Shown: one piece after another, positions 1 through 10,809 of the stretch
How the letters are laid out: the number at the start of each line of letters is the position of its first letter
Numbering within the stretch: the stretch's first letter is position 1
Assembly: GCA_009926295.1 (NCBI GenBank)
Contig: RFPF01000009.1
Location: 1-27,270, forward strand
Length of the DNA: 27,270 bases
Direction: 5' to 3'
From: Planctomycetia bacterium
Lineage (GTDB): Bacteria > Planctomycetota > Planctomycetia > Pirellulales > UBA1268
The notes under the pieces: model-generated
Told to the model about the DNA's origin: nothing
The model's input: the letters and a program-made list of their open reading frames with translations, nothing else
The model's database searches: none
Position numbers and translations under genes: made by a program

Positions 1-99
1 GTCCACGGATCCCGGCCGCAGGCCCGCCCACGCCTGGTCCACGGTCGCCTCGGGCAGCGGACCGAGCAGCCGATGCGCCACCCCGAGGAGGCGGTCGAC
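1..99. repeat. Left arm of a perfect 99-bp inverted repeat
   Basis: These 99 bases are the exact reverse complement of 526-624. Identity stops at base 99/100 on this side, inside a GTCGAC palindrome, and at the window edge on the other side. The arm therefore carries an antisense piece of the ThiO-like gene and no gene of its own. Segment 1-624 has perfect terminal inverted repeats, which suggests a fold-back or k-mer overlap artefact of assembly (inference) more than a biological repeat. Confidence 0.95.
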
Positions 100-844
100 A
101 CTGGCGGCGTCCGCGCGGGCTTCCTCCTCCCGGATGAGATGACCCTGCGACCCCCGCGGCACCTCGAGGCGCTCGAGGCGAGTTGCCGGCGGCGCGGGGT
201 GACGATCACGGCCGCCGAGGTGCGTGGAGTGGAGCGGTGCAAACGAACCGTCACCGGGATCGTCACCGACTCGGGCGTCGTGCGAGGCGGCGGCTACTGC
301 TACGCCGCGGGCGCCTGGTCCGGGGGTGTCGCCGCCGCGCTCGGACTCACGCTGGAGACACGGCCGATCCGCGGGCAGATCCTGCTCCTCCGGCTGCCCC
401 GCCGGGCGCTCGGCCGGGTGGTCAACTTCGGGATCGATTACCTCGTGTCGCGCGACGACGGCCGGCTGCTCGTCGGCTCCACGATCGAGGATGCGGGATT
501 CGCCGCCACGACGACGCCGGAGGCGGTCGACCGCCTCCTCGGGGTGGCGCATCGGCTGCTCGGTCCGCTGCCCGAGGCGACCGTGGACCAGGCGTGGGCG
601 GGCCTGCGGCCGGGATCCGTGGACCCCGGGTTGCGACAACGCGTTCGTCGCGACGGGCCACTTCCGCGCGGGGCTCCACCAGTCGACCGGCACCGCCGTG
701 CTGCTGGCCGACCTGCTCACGGGCACCAGCCCCGGCTTCGACCCCGCGCCGTTCGCTCCCGACAGGCCGCGGCCGCCGCCGGGACCACCGCCAGACGATG
801 CCGTCGCAGCCTATCTCGCCAAGGCCGCGGCTTCGGATTCCTGA
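100..844 (+). pseudogene. thiO: ThiO-like FAD-dependent amine/glycine oxidase, 5'-truncated and frameshifted
   Basis: DAO-family flavoenzyme, closest in feel to glycine oxidase ThiO, which oxidises glycine to the imine used in thiazole synthesis. Recognisable stretches are LLPDEMTLRPPRHLEAL, CYAAGAWS, PIRGQILLLR and WAGLRPGS in the first frame. The C-terminal CDNAFVATGHFRAGLHQSTG and a short tail to the stop at 842-844 lie in the +1 frame. The break is at 624/625. Normal family members have about eight more residues there (roughly G-L-P-Y-L-G-P-V), so a short piece is lost as well as the frame. The N-terminal FAD-binding GxGxxG half is absent because real sequence begins only near base 100. 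Both defects coincide with edges of the inverted repeat, so the gene may be intact in the organism. Another DadA/SoxB-type oxidase is possible. It converges on the AAA ATPase gene with 3 bp between stops. Confidence 0.65.
526..624. repeat. Right arm of the 99-bp inverted repeat, inside the ThiO-like gene
   Basis: This is the reverse complement of 1-99. Its right edge, 624/625, coincides exactly with the point where the ThiO-like reading frame breaks and several expected residues are missing. In sense orientation it encodes the conserved stretch ending in AWAGLRPGSVD. The coincidence of repeat edge and frame break points to a mis-joined sequence at this spot. Confidence 0.95.
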
Positions 845-847
845 CGA

Positions 848-1495
848 TCAGGCCGCCTGCGGACAGAGACGGCGATGCACCATCTCGACGTCGTCGGCCG
901 TGATCCGTCCCCCGGGGGCGGAGTCGGCGACGACCCGCACGAGTTCTGCGAGCCGGACGACGTGGCCGGGGATTCCGGCGGCGATGTCGTGGATCGCGCG
1001 GACCACGGCCTCGAACTCCGGCCTCGCCGCACCGCACCGTGCGGCCACCACGTCCGTCGACTCCGCCAGCGTAAACGGCCGGAGCACCGCCCGCAGGACC
1101 GCCGCCTGCTCGATCCGCCCCTCGCGCGCGACGAGGGTCAGCAGCCTTCCCTCACCCGCGAGGACGAGGCCGCCCGGCGCGTTCAGCGATAGCCACGACT
1201 CGAACAGCGCGGCGAGTTCACCGTCTCCAGCCTCGTGGGCGTCGTCGACGATCAGCACGTCGGCTTCGGGAATCGCCCGCCCGAGCCCCGCGGCCCGACG
1301 CATCGTGACGTGCTCGCAGCGGCGGCCCCGGAGCGGCCCGCCGGCGGCGAGCTGCGACAGCACCAGCGTCTTGCCGACGCGGGCCGGTCCGCACAGGAGC
1401 GCCACCGCCCCGGGTGATTCAACCGCGAATGCCAGCTTCGCCACGGCCGCCTGCTGGGCGGGCGTGAGGAAGACCCCCGCGGAAATTCGTGTCAT
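848..1495 (-). CDS. Compact ExeA/GspA-like AAA ATPase (third gene of coupled cassette)
   Basis: A 215-aa AAA+ P-loop ATPase. Walker A is GPARVGKT (residues 36-43). Walker B is VLIVDDAH (80-87), with DD where DE is usual. A sensor-1-like LVLAGEG follows, and the C-terminal half (LRPFTLAES, then IAAGIPGHVVRLAEL) matches the lid layout of ExeA/GspA and the ATPase found with PEP-CTERM/exosortase exopolysaccharide loci. It lacks the N-terminal region and any peptidoglycan-binding domain of ExeA, so it is a minimal version and probably cytoplasmic. The start at 1495 is chosen because its ATG overlaps the upstream stop as ATGA, with a G-rich run just before it. The longer open frame upstream is Arg-rich and covers the neighbouring gene. 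The protein contains no tyrosine. It likely works with the P-loop protein upstream; the target is unknown. Confidence 0.75.
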   Translation of the reverse strand: MTRISAGVFLTPAQQAAVAKLAFAVESPGAVALLCGPARVGKTLVLSQLAAGGPLRGRRCEHVTMRRAAGLGRAIPEADVLIVDDAHEAGDGELAALFESWLSLNAPGGLVLAGEGRLLTLVAREGRIEQAAVLRAVLRPFTLAESTDVVAARCGAARPEFEAVVRAIHDIAAGIPGHVVRLAELVRVVADSAPGGRITADDVEMVHRRLCPQAA

Positions 1496-2076
1496 CGAGA
1501 CCCCCCGTCGGGGATGGGAGGGTCGGCGAATGTGAGCACCTCTCCGAGCACGTGCACGCCGACGGCCTCGAGCGCCGTCGCGTGGCCGGGGCAGGTGGCA
1601 CTGGCGGCGCGGCGCACGAGCACGGCGGCGTCGCACCCCAGCGCCGCGTGCGCCAGGCGGCCGAGGTGCAGCGGCCCGTGCGGAAACCAGATGCCCGCGT
1701 CCACGATCACCGCGCCGGCGTCCGCGGCCGCCACGCCGCTCGCCATGTCTTCATGGCACGCCACGAAACAGCCCCGCGCACGAAGCACGTGTGCGAGTCC
1801 ACACACCACGGTCGAGCGCCCCTCGCCACGGCTCCGGCCTGCCACGCAGACGACCCGGCTTCCCGAAGAGAAGGCCGCCTCCACGCGGTCGGCGAGCCGC
1901 GCCCACGCCTCCGGGAAGGCCTCGAGCAGCCGGCTGACGACAGGATCGTGTGCGGGCGACACCGGCTCGGGCGCGGCCGGGCGGGCATCGGGTTCGCGGA
2001 GCGGCGCCACCGGCTCGACCGGCAACCGGCCGGCAACTCGTGCGAGGAAGGCCATGTCGAGCAGGTCCGCAGTCAT
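1492..2076 (-). CDS. Degenerate CpsD/Wzc-type P-loop protein (second gene of cassette)
   Basis: A 194-aa protein resembling the cytoplasmic domain of bacterial tyrosine kinases and MinD-like ATPases used in polysaccharide export. After a Pro/Ala-rich N-terminus (about 1-45) comes AGRSRGEGRST (79-89), matching the family's GEGKST P-loop but with the usual lysine replaced by Arg87. The strand AVIVDAGIW (122-130) fits a Walker A' with Asp126, and AAVLVRRAASA matches the following strand. There is no Tyr-rich C-terminal tail and no tyrosine anywhere, so tyrosine autophosphorylation is impossible. It may be a regulatory or nucleotide-binding relic, or a partner of the AAA ATPase. Its ATG at 2076 overlaps the upstream stop (ATGA), and its stop overlaps the next ATG the same way. 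The assignment to this superfamily is from motif order only. Confidence 0.65.
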   Translation of the reverse strand: MTADLLDMAFLARVAGRLPVEPVAPLREPDARPAAPEPVSPAHDPVVSRLLEAFPEAWARLADRVEAAFSSGSRVVCVAGRSRGEGRSTVVCGLAHVLRARGCFVACHEDMASGVAAADAGAVIVDAGIWFPHGPLHLGRLAHAALGCDAAVLVRRAASATCPGHATALEAVGVHVLGEVLTFADPPIPDGGSR

Positions 2077-2348
2077 CGCGCAGCGGGCTCCGTTTCGACC
2101 GCGTCGCCGACCCCGGGGCGACCTGTGCCGCGGCCCGTGTCCGCGACCCGCTCGCTCCACCACACGATCCCCCAGAGGATCGCGGCCGCACCCGTCAGCA
2201 CGATGACGGATCGTGACGACAGGCCGACGCGCAGACCCGCGGTCCGCTTCCGCCGAGGCCCGGTGGTAGGAATGCTGGGCACGGCATCTGTGGGCGGGGA
2301 CGCCGCACCCGGAGAACGCACGGTCGGGAACGAGGCGAGAATCTCCAT
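2073..2348 (-). CDS. Small single-pass membrane protein (first gene of cassette)
   Basis: A 91-aa protein not matched to a known family. Residues 1-30 are Pro/Ser/Thr-rich, a basic patch PRRKR (31-35) follows, then one hydrophobic segment of about 20 residues, SVIVLTGAAAILWGIVWW (47-64), and a short polar tail. The basic side suggests an N-in/C-out topology. The start at 2348 is supported by a strong GAGGAGG ribosome-binding site 5 nt upstream. The stop overlaps the ATG of the P-loop gene (ATGA), so the two are probably translationally coupled. By position it could be the membrane anchor for the degenerate kinase-like protein, as the Wzz/CapA part is for CapB; that is inference, as no sequence similarity to Wzz is visible. 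Confidence 0.65.
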   Translation of the reverse strand: MEILASFPTVRSPGAASPPTDAVPSIPTTGPRRKRTAGLRVGLSSRSVIVLTGAAAILWGIVWWSERVADTGRGTGRPGVGDAVETEPAAR

Positions 2349-2499
2349 CGGGGCCTCCTCGGGCCAGGGGGCGTACGACCGCGCCCGGATTGAAAATCGT
2401 CGCCTGAATTTCGCCGGCTTGAGGATTCGCCCACCCGTTTTCGCAATATGCCCCAAGCACCCAGTCGCCTATGATGAGGCGGCAGCAGTTCCCACGGCA

Positions 2500-2522
2500 G
2501 GGCCTCCCGAATCCGGAGGCCC
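2500..2522 (+). promoter_or_regulatory. Hairpin in the metH leader
   Basis: Perfect 8-bp GC stem GGGCCTCC / GGAGGCCC (2500-2507 and 2515-2522) with a 7-nt loop, ending 15 nt before the metH ATG. The only GGAGG near metH lies in the 3' arm of this stem, 18 nt from the ATG, and is sequestered when folded. No T-run follows, so it is not a simple terminator. A possible -10 (TATGAT, 2470-2475) lies just upstream. No cobalamin-riboswitch B12-box or SAM-riboswitch core was recognised in the 189-bp divergent gap. Confidence 0.4.
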
Positions 2523-2537
2523 GTCCCAGCATTCCCA

Positions 2538-6236
<3,699 letters not shown>

Positions 6237-6277
6237 GCCCGCCACACCCGGTGGGGGCTCTCGGGGGCACTGAATCG

Positions 6278-7234
6278 ATGGCACGTGGGCCGCGAACGCG
6301 ACGCATCCTTTTCGACCCGACTCCGGCGGCGCCGGTGGGCCCCCAGTCGACGGCCCTGCTGATCGACCGGTTTCTCGACTCTATCCGCAACGAGCGTGGA
6401 CTGTCGGCGAATACCCAGGCCGCCTACCGACGCGACCTCGCCCACTTCTCGGCCTGGCTGGCGGGCCGCCGGGCCGAGCGGCTGGACGTGCGCGATCTGG
6501 GCGACTACTTCGCCGCGCTCGCGAGGAGGGGGCTGGCTCGCGCCAGCATCGCGCGGCAGGCGGCCACCCTGCGCACGTTCTACGCGTTCCTGCAGGTCGA
6601 GGGAGTGGTCACCGAAAGCCCCGCGGAACTCATCTCGGCCGCCCGTCGCGACGACCACATTCCCGGCACCCTGTCACCCGGGCAGGTCGACCGACTGCTC
6701 GCCGCCCCCGACGCCGCAACGCCGACCGGCGTGCGAGATCGAGCGCTGCTCGAATTGCTCTACGCCACCGGCTGCCGGGCCTCGGAGGTCTCGGTCATGC
6801 GGGTCACCGACGTGCGGCTCGCCGAGTCGTTCTGCACGTGCCGGGGAAAGGGGGGCAAGGAACGGGTGGTGCCGCTCGGCCGGCGTGCGGTCGATGTCGT
6901 CCGCACGTGGATCGACGGCGTCCGCCGCGACTTCGCCTGCCGGTCCACGACCCGTCCCGAGTGGGTGCTGCTCTCCTCGCGTGGCAATCGTCTCTCCCGC
7001 ATGCGGATCTGGGAGATCGTCCGCTGCCACGCGGAGCGGGCGGGCGTGCCGCCAGACATCGGCCCCCACACGCTCCGCCACAGTTTCGCCACGCACCTCG
7101 TCGCCGGCGGCGTCGACCTCCGCCACGTTCAGGAGATGCTCGGCCACTCGAGCATCGCCACCACGCAACGCTACACGCACGTCGACGCGGACCGGCTGAA
7201 GGGCATCCACGGCAGGTTCCACCCGCGGGGGTGA
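6278..7234 (+). CDS. xerD: Tyrosine site-specific recombinase, XerC/XerD type
   Basis: A 318-aa tyrosine recombinase that would resolve chromosome dimers at dif together with a partner Xer protein. The N-terminal SAM-like core-binding domain is residues about 24-115 (LIDRFLDSIRNERGLSANT). The catalytic domain follows with the expected pentad: Arg167 (ATGCRASEV), Lys191 (GKGGKERVVPL), His264 and Arg267 (HTLRHSFATHL), His290 (LGHSSIATTQRY) and nucleophile Tyr299. A roughly 22-residue N-terminal extension precedes the core. Length and motifs fit housekeeping XerC/XerD better than phage or integron integrases, and no att-like repeats or cargo surround it. XerC versus XerD cannot be decided here, so the symbol is tentative. 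The start at 6278 is the first ATG after metH and lacks an obvious ribosome-binding site. Confidence 0.9.
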   Translation: MARGPRTRRILFDPTPAAPVGPQSTALLIDRFLDSIRNERGLSANTQAAYRRDLAHFSAWLAGRRAERLDVRDLGDYFAALARRGLARASIARQAATLRTFYAFLQVEGVVTESPAELISAARRDDHIPGTLSPGQVDRLLAAPDAATPTGVRDRALLELLYATGCRASEVSVMRVTDVRLAESFCTCRGKGGKERVVPLGRRAVDVVRTWIDGVRRDFACRSTTRPEWVLLSSRGNRLSRMRIWEIVRCHAERAGVPPDIGPHTLRHSFATHLVAGGVDLRHVQEMLGHSSIATTQRYTHVDADRLKGIHGRFHPRG

Positions 7235-7258
7235 TGTCTGTCGCCGAGGGTGCGCGGC

Positions 7259-7617
7259 GCACCGGCTCGGGGTCGCCCCTACCGTCTCGCCGGACGGTCG
7301 CCTTCGCCCTCCAGGCTACGGCTCACTCGGATTTGCCTGCGCTGCGCCTGGCGTCTGTCTCGCCGTCGCCGCCGTCCCGGCGTCGGCAACGGCTCACGGT
7401 CGCCGGGCAAAGCCCGTCTCCCACACGCTCTCGGTCAGGGCCGGAGGCCCCGGCGATCACCAGCCGACGGAGGTCGGCACAGTGAACAGCGGCACGATGC
7501 CGGGTGTTCGCGTGACGATGGCTTCGCTGGTCAAACACGCCGTCCCAACGGTAGAGGACAACCCCGATCCTCCCCCAACTCGTGGGCGCTCAGAACTTCC
7601 GGCGGATACGGTCGGTG
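7259..7617 (+). repeat. Dispersed intergenic repeat, copy 1, with inverted arms
   Basis: Two blocks here recur, in the same order and orientation, at 21688-21882: block A (7259-7332) and block B (7543-7617). Each pair is highly similar over about 75 bp. Block A begins with CCGGCTCGGGGTCGCCCCTA, and block B contains an inverted, more diverged version of it (7543-7570). The element therefore has opposed terminal arms and could fold into a long hairpin. About 210 bp separate the blocks here against about 44 bp in copy 2. No transposase is present. A MITE-like or structured-RNA element is possible. Confidence 0.7.
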
Positions 7618-7795
7618 CGATGCGCAGGAGCCGATGGGCAGATACGCGGCTTACTCCGAGCGCACCATCACAGTTGAGACTGGACGAGCGATCGCCCTCG
7701 GCGATGGAGCAGCGTGCCGCCGGCTCTGTCGCCTGCCTGAACGTCCGGGGAGGGGATGCCGGGAGTCCGAAGCCGGCACGGACCCAACAAGCCAT

Positions 7796-7813
7796 GACAG
7801 GCCGAAGCCTGTC
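7796..7813 (-). terminator. UUCG-tetraloop hairpin downstream of the ExbD operon
   Basis: On the minus strand, 16 nt after the last exbD stop, GACAGGC-TTCG-GCCTGTC forms a perfect 7-bp stem closed by a C(UUCG)G tetraloop, one of the most stable RNA loops. It is followed by ATGGCTTGTT, only moderately T-rich. Position right after a five-gene operon and before the convergent recombinase gene fits an intrinsic terminator. Confidence 0.6.
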
Positions 7814-7829
7814 CCACGATACGGGCCGG

Positions 7830-8312
7830 TCAGCCGCGCTTCGGGGGCGTGAACTTGATCTTCTTGATCAGTTCCACGATCTGCCCGTCCTGCACCTTGC
7901 CCGAGACGGCGGTGATCGCACGGACGACGTTCACGTACTTCAGGCCATAGTCGCAGTCGAGCTCGACCTCCGTCCGCTCGGCGAGCGAGTTGGGCCCGGT
8001 GTCGGTGCCCACGATGCCGAGGATCCGCTTTCTGAGGTCCTCGAAGTCGGCTACCGGCGCACCGTTCATGGAGATGCTCGCAAGGGAGCCGTCGGGGCCG
8101 GCCGCGAGCTTCACCCGCACCGGAGGCACCTGCTGGTCGTCGGGAGCCGCGGCCGCCGCCACGCCGAGCGGCATGCGGATGTCGAAATCACCCTCCGGGG
8201 CCACGACCTTCAGAGAGCACATGAAGAACGACATCAGCTGGAACACGACGTCGATCATCGGCGTCATGTCGACGGCCACCTTGTCGCCCAGCGATGATTC
8301 CCGCTTCGCCAT
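7830..8312 (-). CDS. ExbD/TolR-family biopolymer transport protein (second copy)
   Basis: A 160-aa ExbD/TolR protein. A short cytoplasmic N-terminus leads into one membrane helix (about 16-37) containing DMTPMIDVVFQLMSFFM, with Asp21 as the proton-relay aspartate of the family. The rest is a periplasmic domain with an Ala-rich insert (VAAAAAPDD) and the C-terminal KVQDGQIVELIKKIKF segment typical of the ExbD fold. It is the last gene of the operon, starting 6 bp after the other exbD stop, and probably forms the stator/plug of a proton-driven motor with the TolQ-like protein. The periplasmic domain differs greatly from its neighbour's, so the two are not a recent duplication. Confidence 0.9.
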   Translation of the reverse strand: MAKRESSLGDKVAVDMTPMIDVVFQLMSFFMCSLKVVAPEGDFDIRMPLGVAAAAAPDDQQVPPVRVKLAAGPDGSLASISMNGAPVADFEDLRKRILGIVGTDTGPNSLAERTEVELDCDYGLKYVNVVRAITAVSGKVQDGQIVELIKKIKFTPPKRG

Positions 8313-8318
8313 GCGCGC

Positions 8319-8759
8319 TCAGCCCTCGTCGTACTGGGCCCGCAGGGCGAACCGCTCGAATCCCTTTTCCTGGCAGATGCGGATGATGTCCTGCACCTCC
8401 CCGGTCTTCGCCCGGCCGTCGGCCCGCACGATCACCGTGGCCGCGCTCGGCTCCTTGCCGGCATCGAGCATCACGCTTTTCTCCCGCTCGAGGTAGCCGC
8501 CGATGTCGCGCACCGCGACCAACTCGCCGGCGTAGATGACCGCCCCGCCGTTGGTGAGCTGAAGCGTGATGGGCGTCTCCATCGCCCCCTCGACGGGCTT
8601 GGCGAGCTGGCTCAGCGGCAGCTGGATCCGCTCGTCCTGCTCGGCCTCGGAGAAGTTCATCACGAACATGAAGAACGTGATGAGCTGGAAGGTCATGTCG
8701 ATCATCGGCGTCATGTCGATGTCGGTGCTCGACGGATCGCCGCCTCGCTTGCGCGCCAT
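8319..8759 (-). CDS. ExbD/TolR-family biopolymer transport protein (first copy)
   Basis: A 146-aa ExbD/TolR protein. DMTPMIDMTFQLITFFM (16-32) forms the single membrane helix with conserved Asp21. The periplasmic domain ends in VIVRADGRAKTGEVQDIIR, the classical ExbD motif (I-x-A-D-x-x-x-x-y-x-x-V). The start at 8759 was chosen because it gives MARKRGG just before the helix and lies 7 bp from the tolQ-like stop; the longer open frame runs antiparallel to nothing recognisable and overlaps that gene. Partner of the TolQ-like protein upstream. No TonB or TolA gene is nearby, so the energised target is not shown by the sequence. Confidence 0.9.
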   Translation of the reverse strand: MARKRGGDPSSTDIDMTPMIDMTFQLITFFMFVMNFSEAEQDERIQLPLSQLAKPVEGAMETPITLQLTNGGAVIYAGELVAVRDIGGYLEREKSVMLDAGKEPSAATVIVRADGRAKTGEVQDIIRICQEKGFERFALRAQYDEG

Positions 8760-8766
8760 GGAAGAC

Positions 8767-9591
8767 TCACTTCTTGCCCATGTTCTGGAACCGGGACATG
8801 AGCCGCATCGCCTCGGTGTCGACGTCACCGTTGAGCTTCTGCAGCCAGTTCTTGAAGAGCGCGAAGCAGGCGATCGCGGGGATCGCGAGCCAGAGCCCGA
8901 TGAGCGTGGTGATGAGGGCCTGCGAGATGCCGATGGCGAGCTCGTTCGGCTTCGGCGCGGTCGCCGACTTGGCGATGATCATGAAGCTGGCCACCATCCC
9001 GTCGACCGTGCCGAGCAGGCCGAACATCGGGGCGAGCGCCCCGATGAGCGAGACGTAGCTGATCTTGTGCTCGAGCTTCATCGCCTGTTCACCCTCCTCC
9101 GCCTGCAGGGCCTCGACGGCCGCGCCGTAGCCCGATTGCAGCTTTCCCATCCCGGCTGCGAGAACCTGCCCGAGGTATGAGTCGTCGTTCTTCGCCAGTT
9201 CGTAGGCCGGCTGATACTCCTTGGCATCGAGATGGGCCTCGAACGCCTGGCTCAGACCCGGCGGCATGAGCACCGCCTTGCGGACCTGGAGGAAGCACAT
9301 CACAAGCAGGGCGACCAGGCCGAACGACAGGGCGAGGAACACGATCACGTACTTGATGCCGAGGGCGTTGTAGTAGAAGACGAGCATGCTCTCGCCCTCA
9401 TCGGCCGCGGCCTCGTCGCCGGCCGCCTCCTCGTCCTGAGCCTGGGTCGTTCCCGGCCACACCGCCGCCGGTCCGACGGCGGCCCCGGCGAGCACCGCGG
9501 CCACGAGAATCCTGCCGAGCACTCCCGGACCGACCGCGATCCATGCCCGCCTCACGGCTGCCAACCACACGTCGACGACTCCCGTCTGCAT
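8767..9591 (-). CDS. TolQ/ExbB/MotA-family proton channel protein
   Basis: A 274-aa MotA/TolQ/ExbB-family protein with an extra N-terminal hydrophobic segment (about 22-45, possibly a signal peptide ending near TTQAQ), then an acidic linker DEEAAGDEAAADEGES (53-68). The three core helices are about 79-101, 179-201 and 218-246. The family signature GLLGTVDGMVASF (191-203) is intact. ATG 9591 is preceded by AGGAG at 7 nt. It would form the pentameric channel that uses proton flow to move its ExbD partners. It sits between the TPR genes (91 bp upstream) and the two exbD genes (7 bp downstream), an arrangement I associate with planctomycetes. Named ExbB, TolQ or MotA cannot be separated without TonB/TolA/flagellar context. 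Confidence 0.88.
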   Translation of the reverse strand: MQTGVVDVWLAAVRRAWIAVGPGVLGRILVAAVLAGAAVGPAAVWPGTTQAQDEEAAGDEAAADEGESMLVFYYNALGIKYVIVFLALSFGLVALLVMCFLQVRKAVLMPPGLSQAFEAHLDAKEYQPAYELAKNDDSYLGQVLAAGMGKLQSGYGAAVEALQAEEGEQAMKLEHKISYVSLIGALAPMFGLLGTVDGMVASFMIIAKSATAPKPNELAIGISQALITTLIGLWLAIPAIACFALFKNWLQKLNGDVDTEAMRLMSRFQNMGKK

Positions 9592-9682
9592 GTCTCATCT
9601 CCTTGCGACTACCGACCACACGCGACGCTCATGGTACGGCAAAGGCCGCCGACCCGCAAAAGCCGCCCACCCCCGACGATCG

Positions 9683-10789
9683 TCAGGCGCCTCCCGACGC
9701 GGCCTGCTTCTTCGCCCATGGGCTCGTCGGATACGACTCCTGCAACGACTTCCTGGCCTCTCGGGCACGCTCGGGGTTCTTGGCCTTCTCCCACAGTTCG
9801 GCCAGCTGCGCGAGCGCCTCGGCGTGGCTGTCGGGGCTGCCGTTGTAGACGAGGTCCACGGTGAGATACGAGATCAGCGCATCCTGATCCTTGTCGCCGG
9901 CGGCACGGTAGGCTTCGCCGAGGGCGTTGTAGGCCCGGCCGAGCAGGGCCTTTTCCTCCGGATCAGCCTGGTTGATGATGCCCCTCACGAGCGTGACCGC
10001 CTCGGCGTTCTTCCCCAGCTTGGACATGCACCGGGCCTTGCCGAGCTGGGCGCCCCGCTTCTGCTCTGCGCTCGCCCCATCGCCCGCCTCGATCGCCAGC
10101 GCCGCGTCGTATTCATTCAGCGCCTCGGCGAACTTCTGCTGGTCGAACAGCATGCCCGCCTTGGCGGCCGCCGAGCGCACCTTCAGTGCGGCTGGCCCCT
10201 TCGCGAGCGTCGAGTAGGCTGCGAGCGCCGCATCGGGCTTGCCGGCCCGGGCGAGCAGATCGCCGAGCAGCTGCTGCATTTCATAGAAGTGGTGGCTCTT
10301 CGGGTGCTTGGCGAGGAAGTCGTTGACCAGCCGGCCGGCCTCCTTGGGATCGGCCCCCGCCATGAGCACGGCCCTGCCCGCGGCCGCCGCCTTCACGAAG
10401 TCGACCTCGTCGAGCAGGATCTGCTCCGCCCCGTCGAGTTCGGCGGCCTCGATCTTCGCCACTTCCTCGACCGCGTCGGCGGCCCGTCCCCGGTACAGCA
10501 GCGATCGCGCGGCCCGCAGCGACTGGGGCTCGCCGCCGAACTGCACCTCCCGGACCTGGTCGATGGGGATCGTGCGGGCCTCTCCACTCCGTTGATCCTC
10601 GAGGTCGACGCCCTCCGCCGAGGTCGCCACCACCTTGCCCGCGAACGTTCCCTCGGTGGAGACCACGCGATCCGCCGACTGGGCGTGCAGCGACCCGCAC
10701 CAAGCCCCGGACCAGGCCGCCAGCAGGGCCGCGGCCACCCCGAGCCGTCTTCCGGCACGCCGCCGGCACCGCGTCTCGATTTCACCCAT
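9683..10789 (-). CDS. Exported TPR-repeat protein, 368 aa
   Basis: Signal peptide 1-36 (basic N-terminus, hydrophobic core LGVAAALLAAW, cleavage likely after LHA). Residues about 45-85 (GTFAGKVVATSAEGVDLED, then IPIDQVREVQFGGEP) look like a small beta-rich Sm-like module. TPR-type helical repeats fill the rest, for example HHFYEMQQLLGDLLARAGK and AYNALGEAYRAAGDKDQDAL, to a KKQAASGGA tail. It is periplasmic or envelope-associated. The ATG at 10789 has a purine-rich AAGGGAGAAG before it and is 20 bp after the 1103-aa TPR gene. Role unknown; genomic context suggests a scaffold for the TolQ/ExbD complex, in the manner of YbgF/CpoB next to Tol-Pal, but there is no sequence proof of that. Confidence 0.85.
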   Translation of the reverse strand: MGEIETRCRRRAGRRLGVAAALLAAWSGAWCGSLHAQSADRVVSTEGTFAGKVVATSAEGVDLEDQRSGEARTIPIDQVREVQFGGEPQSLRAARSLLYRGRAADAVEEVAKIEAAELDGAEQILLDEVDFVKAAAAGRAVLMAGADPKEAGRLVNDFLAKHPKSHHFYEMQQLLGDLLARAGKPDAALAAYSTLAKGPAALKVRSAAAKAGMLFDQQKFAEALNEYDAALAIEAGDGASAEQKRGAQLGKARCMSKLGKNAEAVTLVRGIINQADPEEKALLGRAYNALGEAYRAAGDKDQDALISYLTVDLVYNGSPDSHAEALAQLAELWEKAKNPERAREARKSLQESYPTSPWAKKQAASGGA

Positions 10790-10809
10790 TCCGTCGCTTC
10801 TCCCTTCCG

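Larger units (their letters stand above)
7235..7829. other. 595-bp gene-free gap between convergent genes
   Basis: No credible coding region was found here. The open frames present have no family similarity and run through repeat sequence. The gap holds dispersed-repeat copy 1 (7259-7617) and the terminator hairpin of the ExbD operon (7796-7813). The remaining bases show nothing I can interpret. Confidence 0.7.

Noticed and set aside
2349..2537. Cobalamin or SAM riboswitch before metH
   Set aside because: No B12-box, and no SAM-I core could be found in this 189-bp gap, which is also shared with a divergent gene.
6278..7234. XerD-like gene plus nearby repeat read as an integrative element
   Set aside because: The recombinase has housekeeping length and motifs. 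The repeat copy 14 kb away has no recombinase near it, and no att-like pair or cargo is present.
8319..8828. Longer start for the first exbD gene (at 8828)
   Set aside because: It would overlap the TolQ-like gene by 62 bp and add a Ser/Arg/Cys-rich stretch unlike any ExbD N-terminus.
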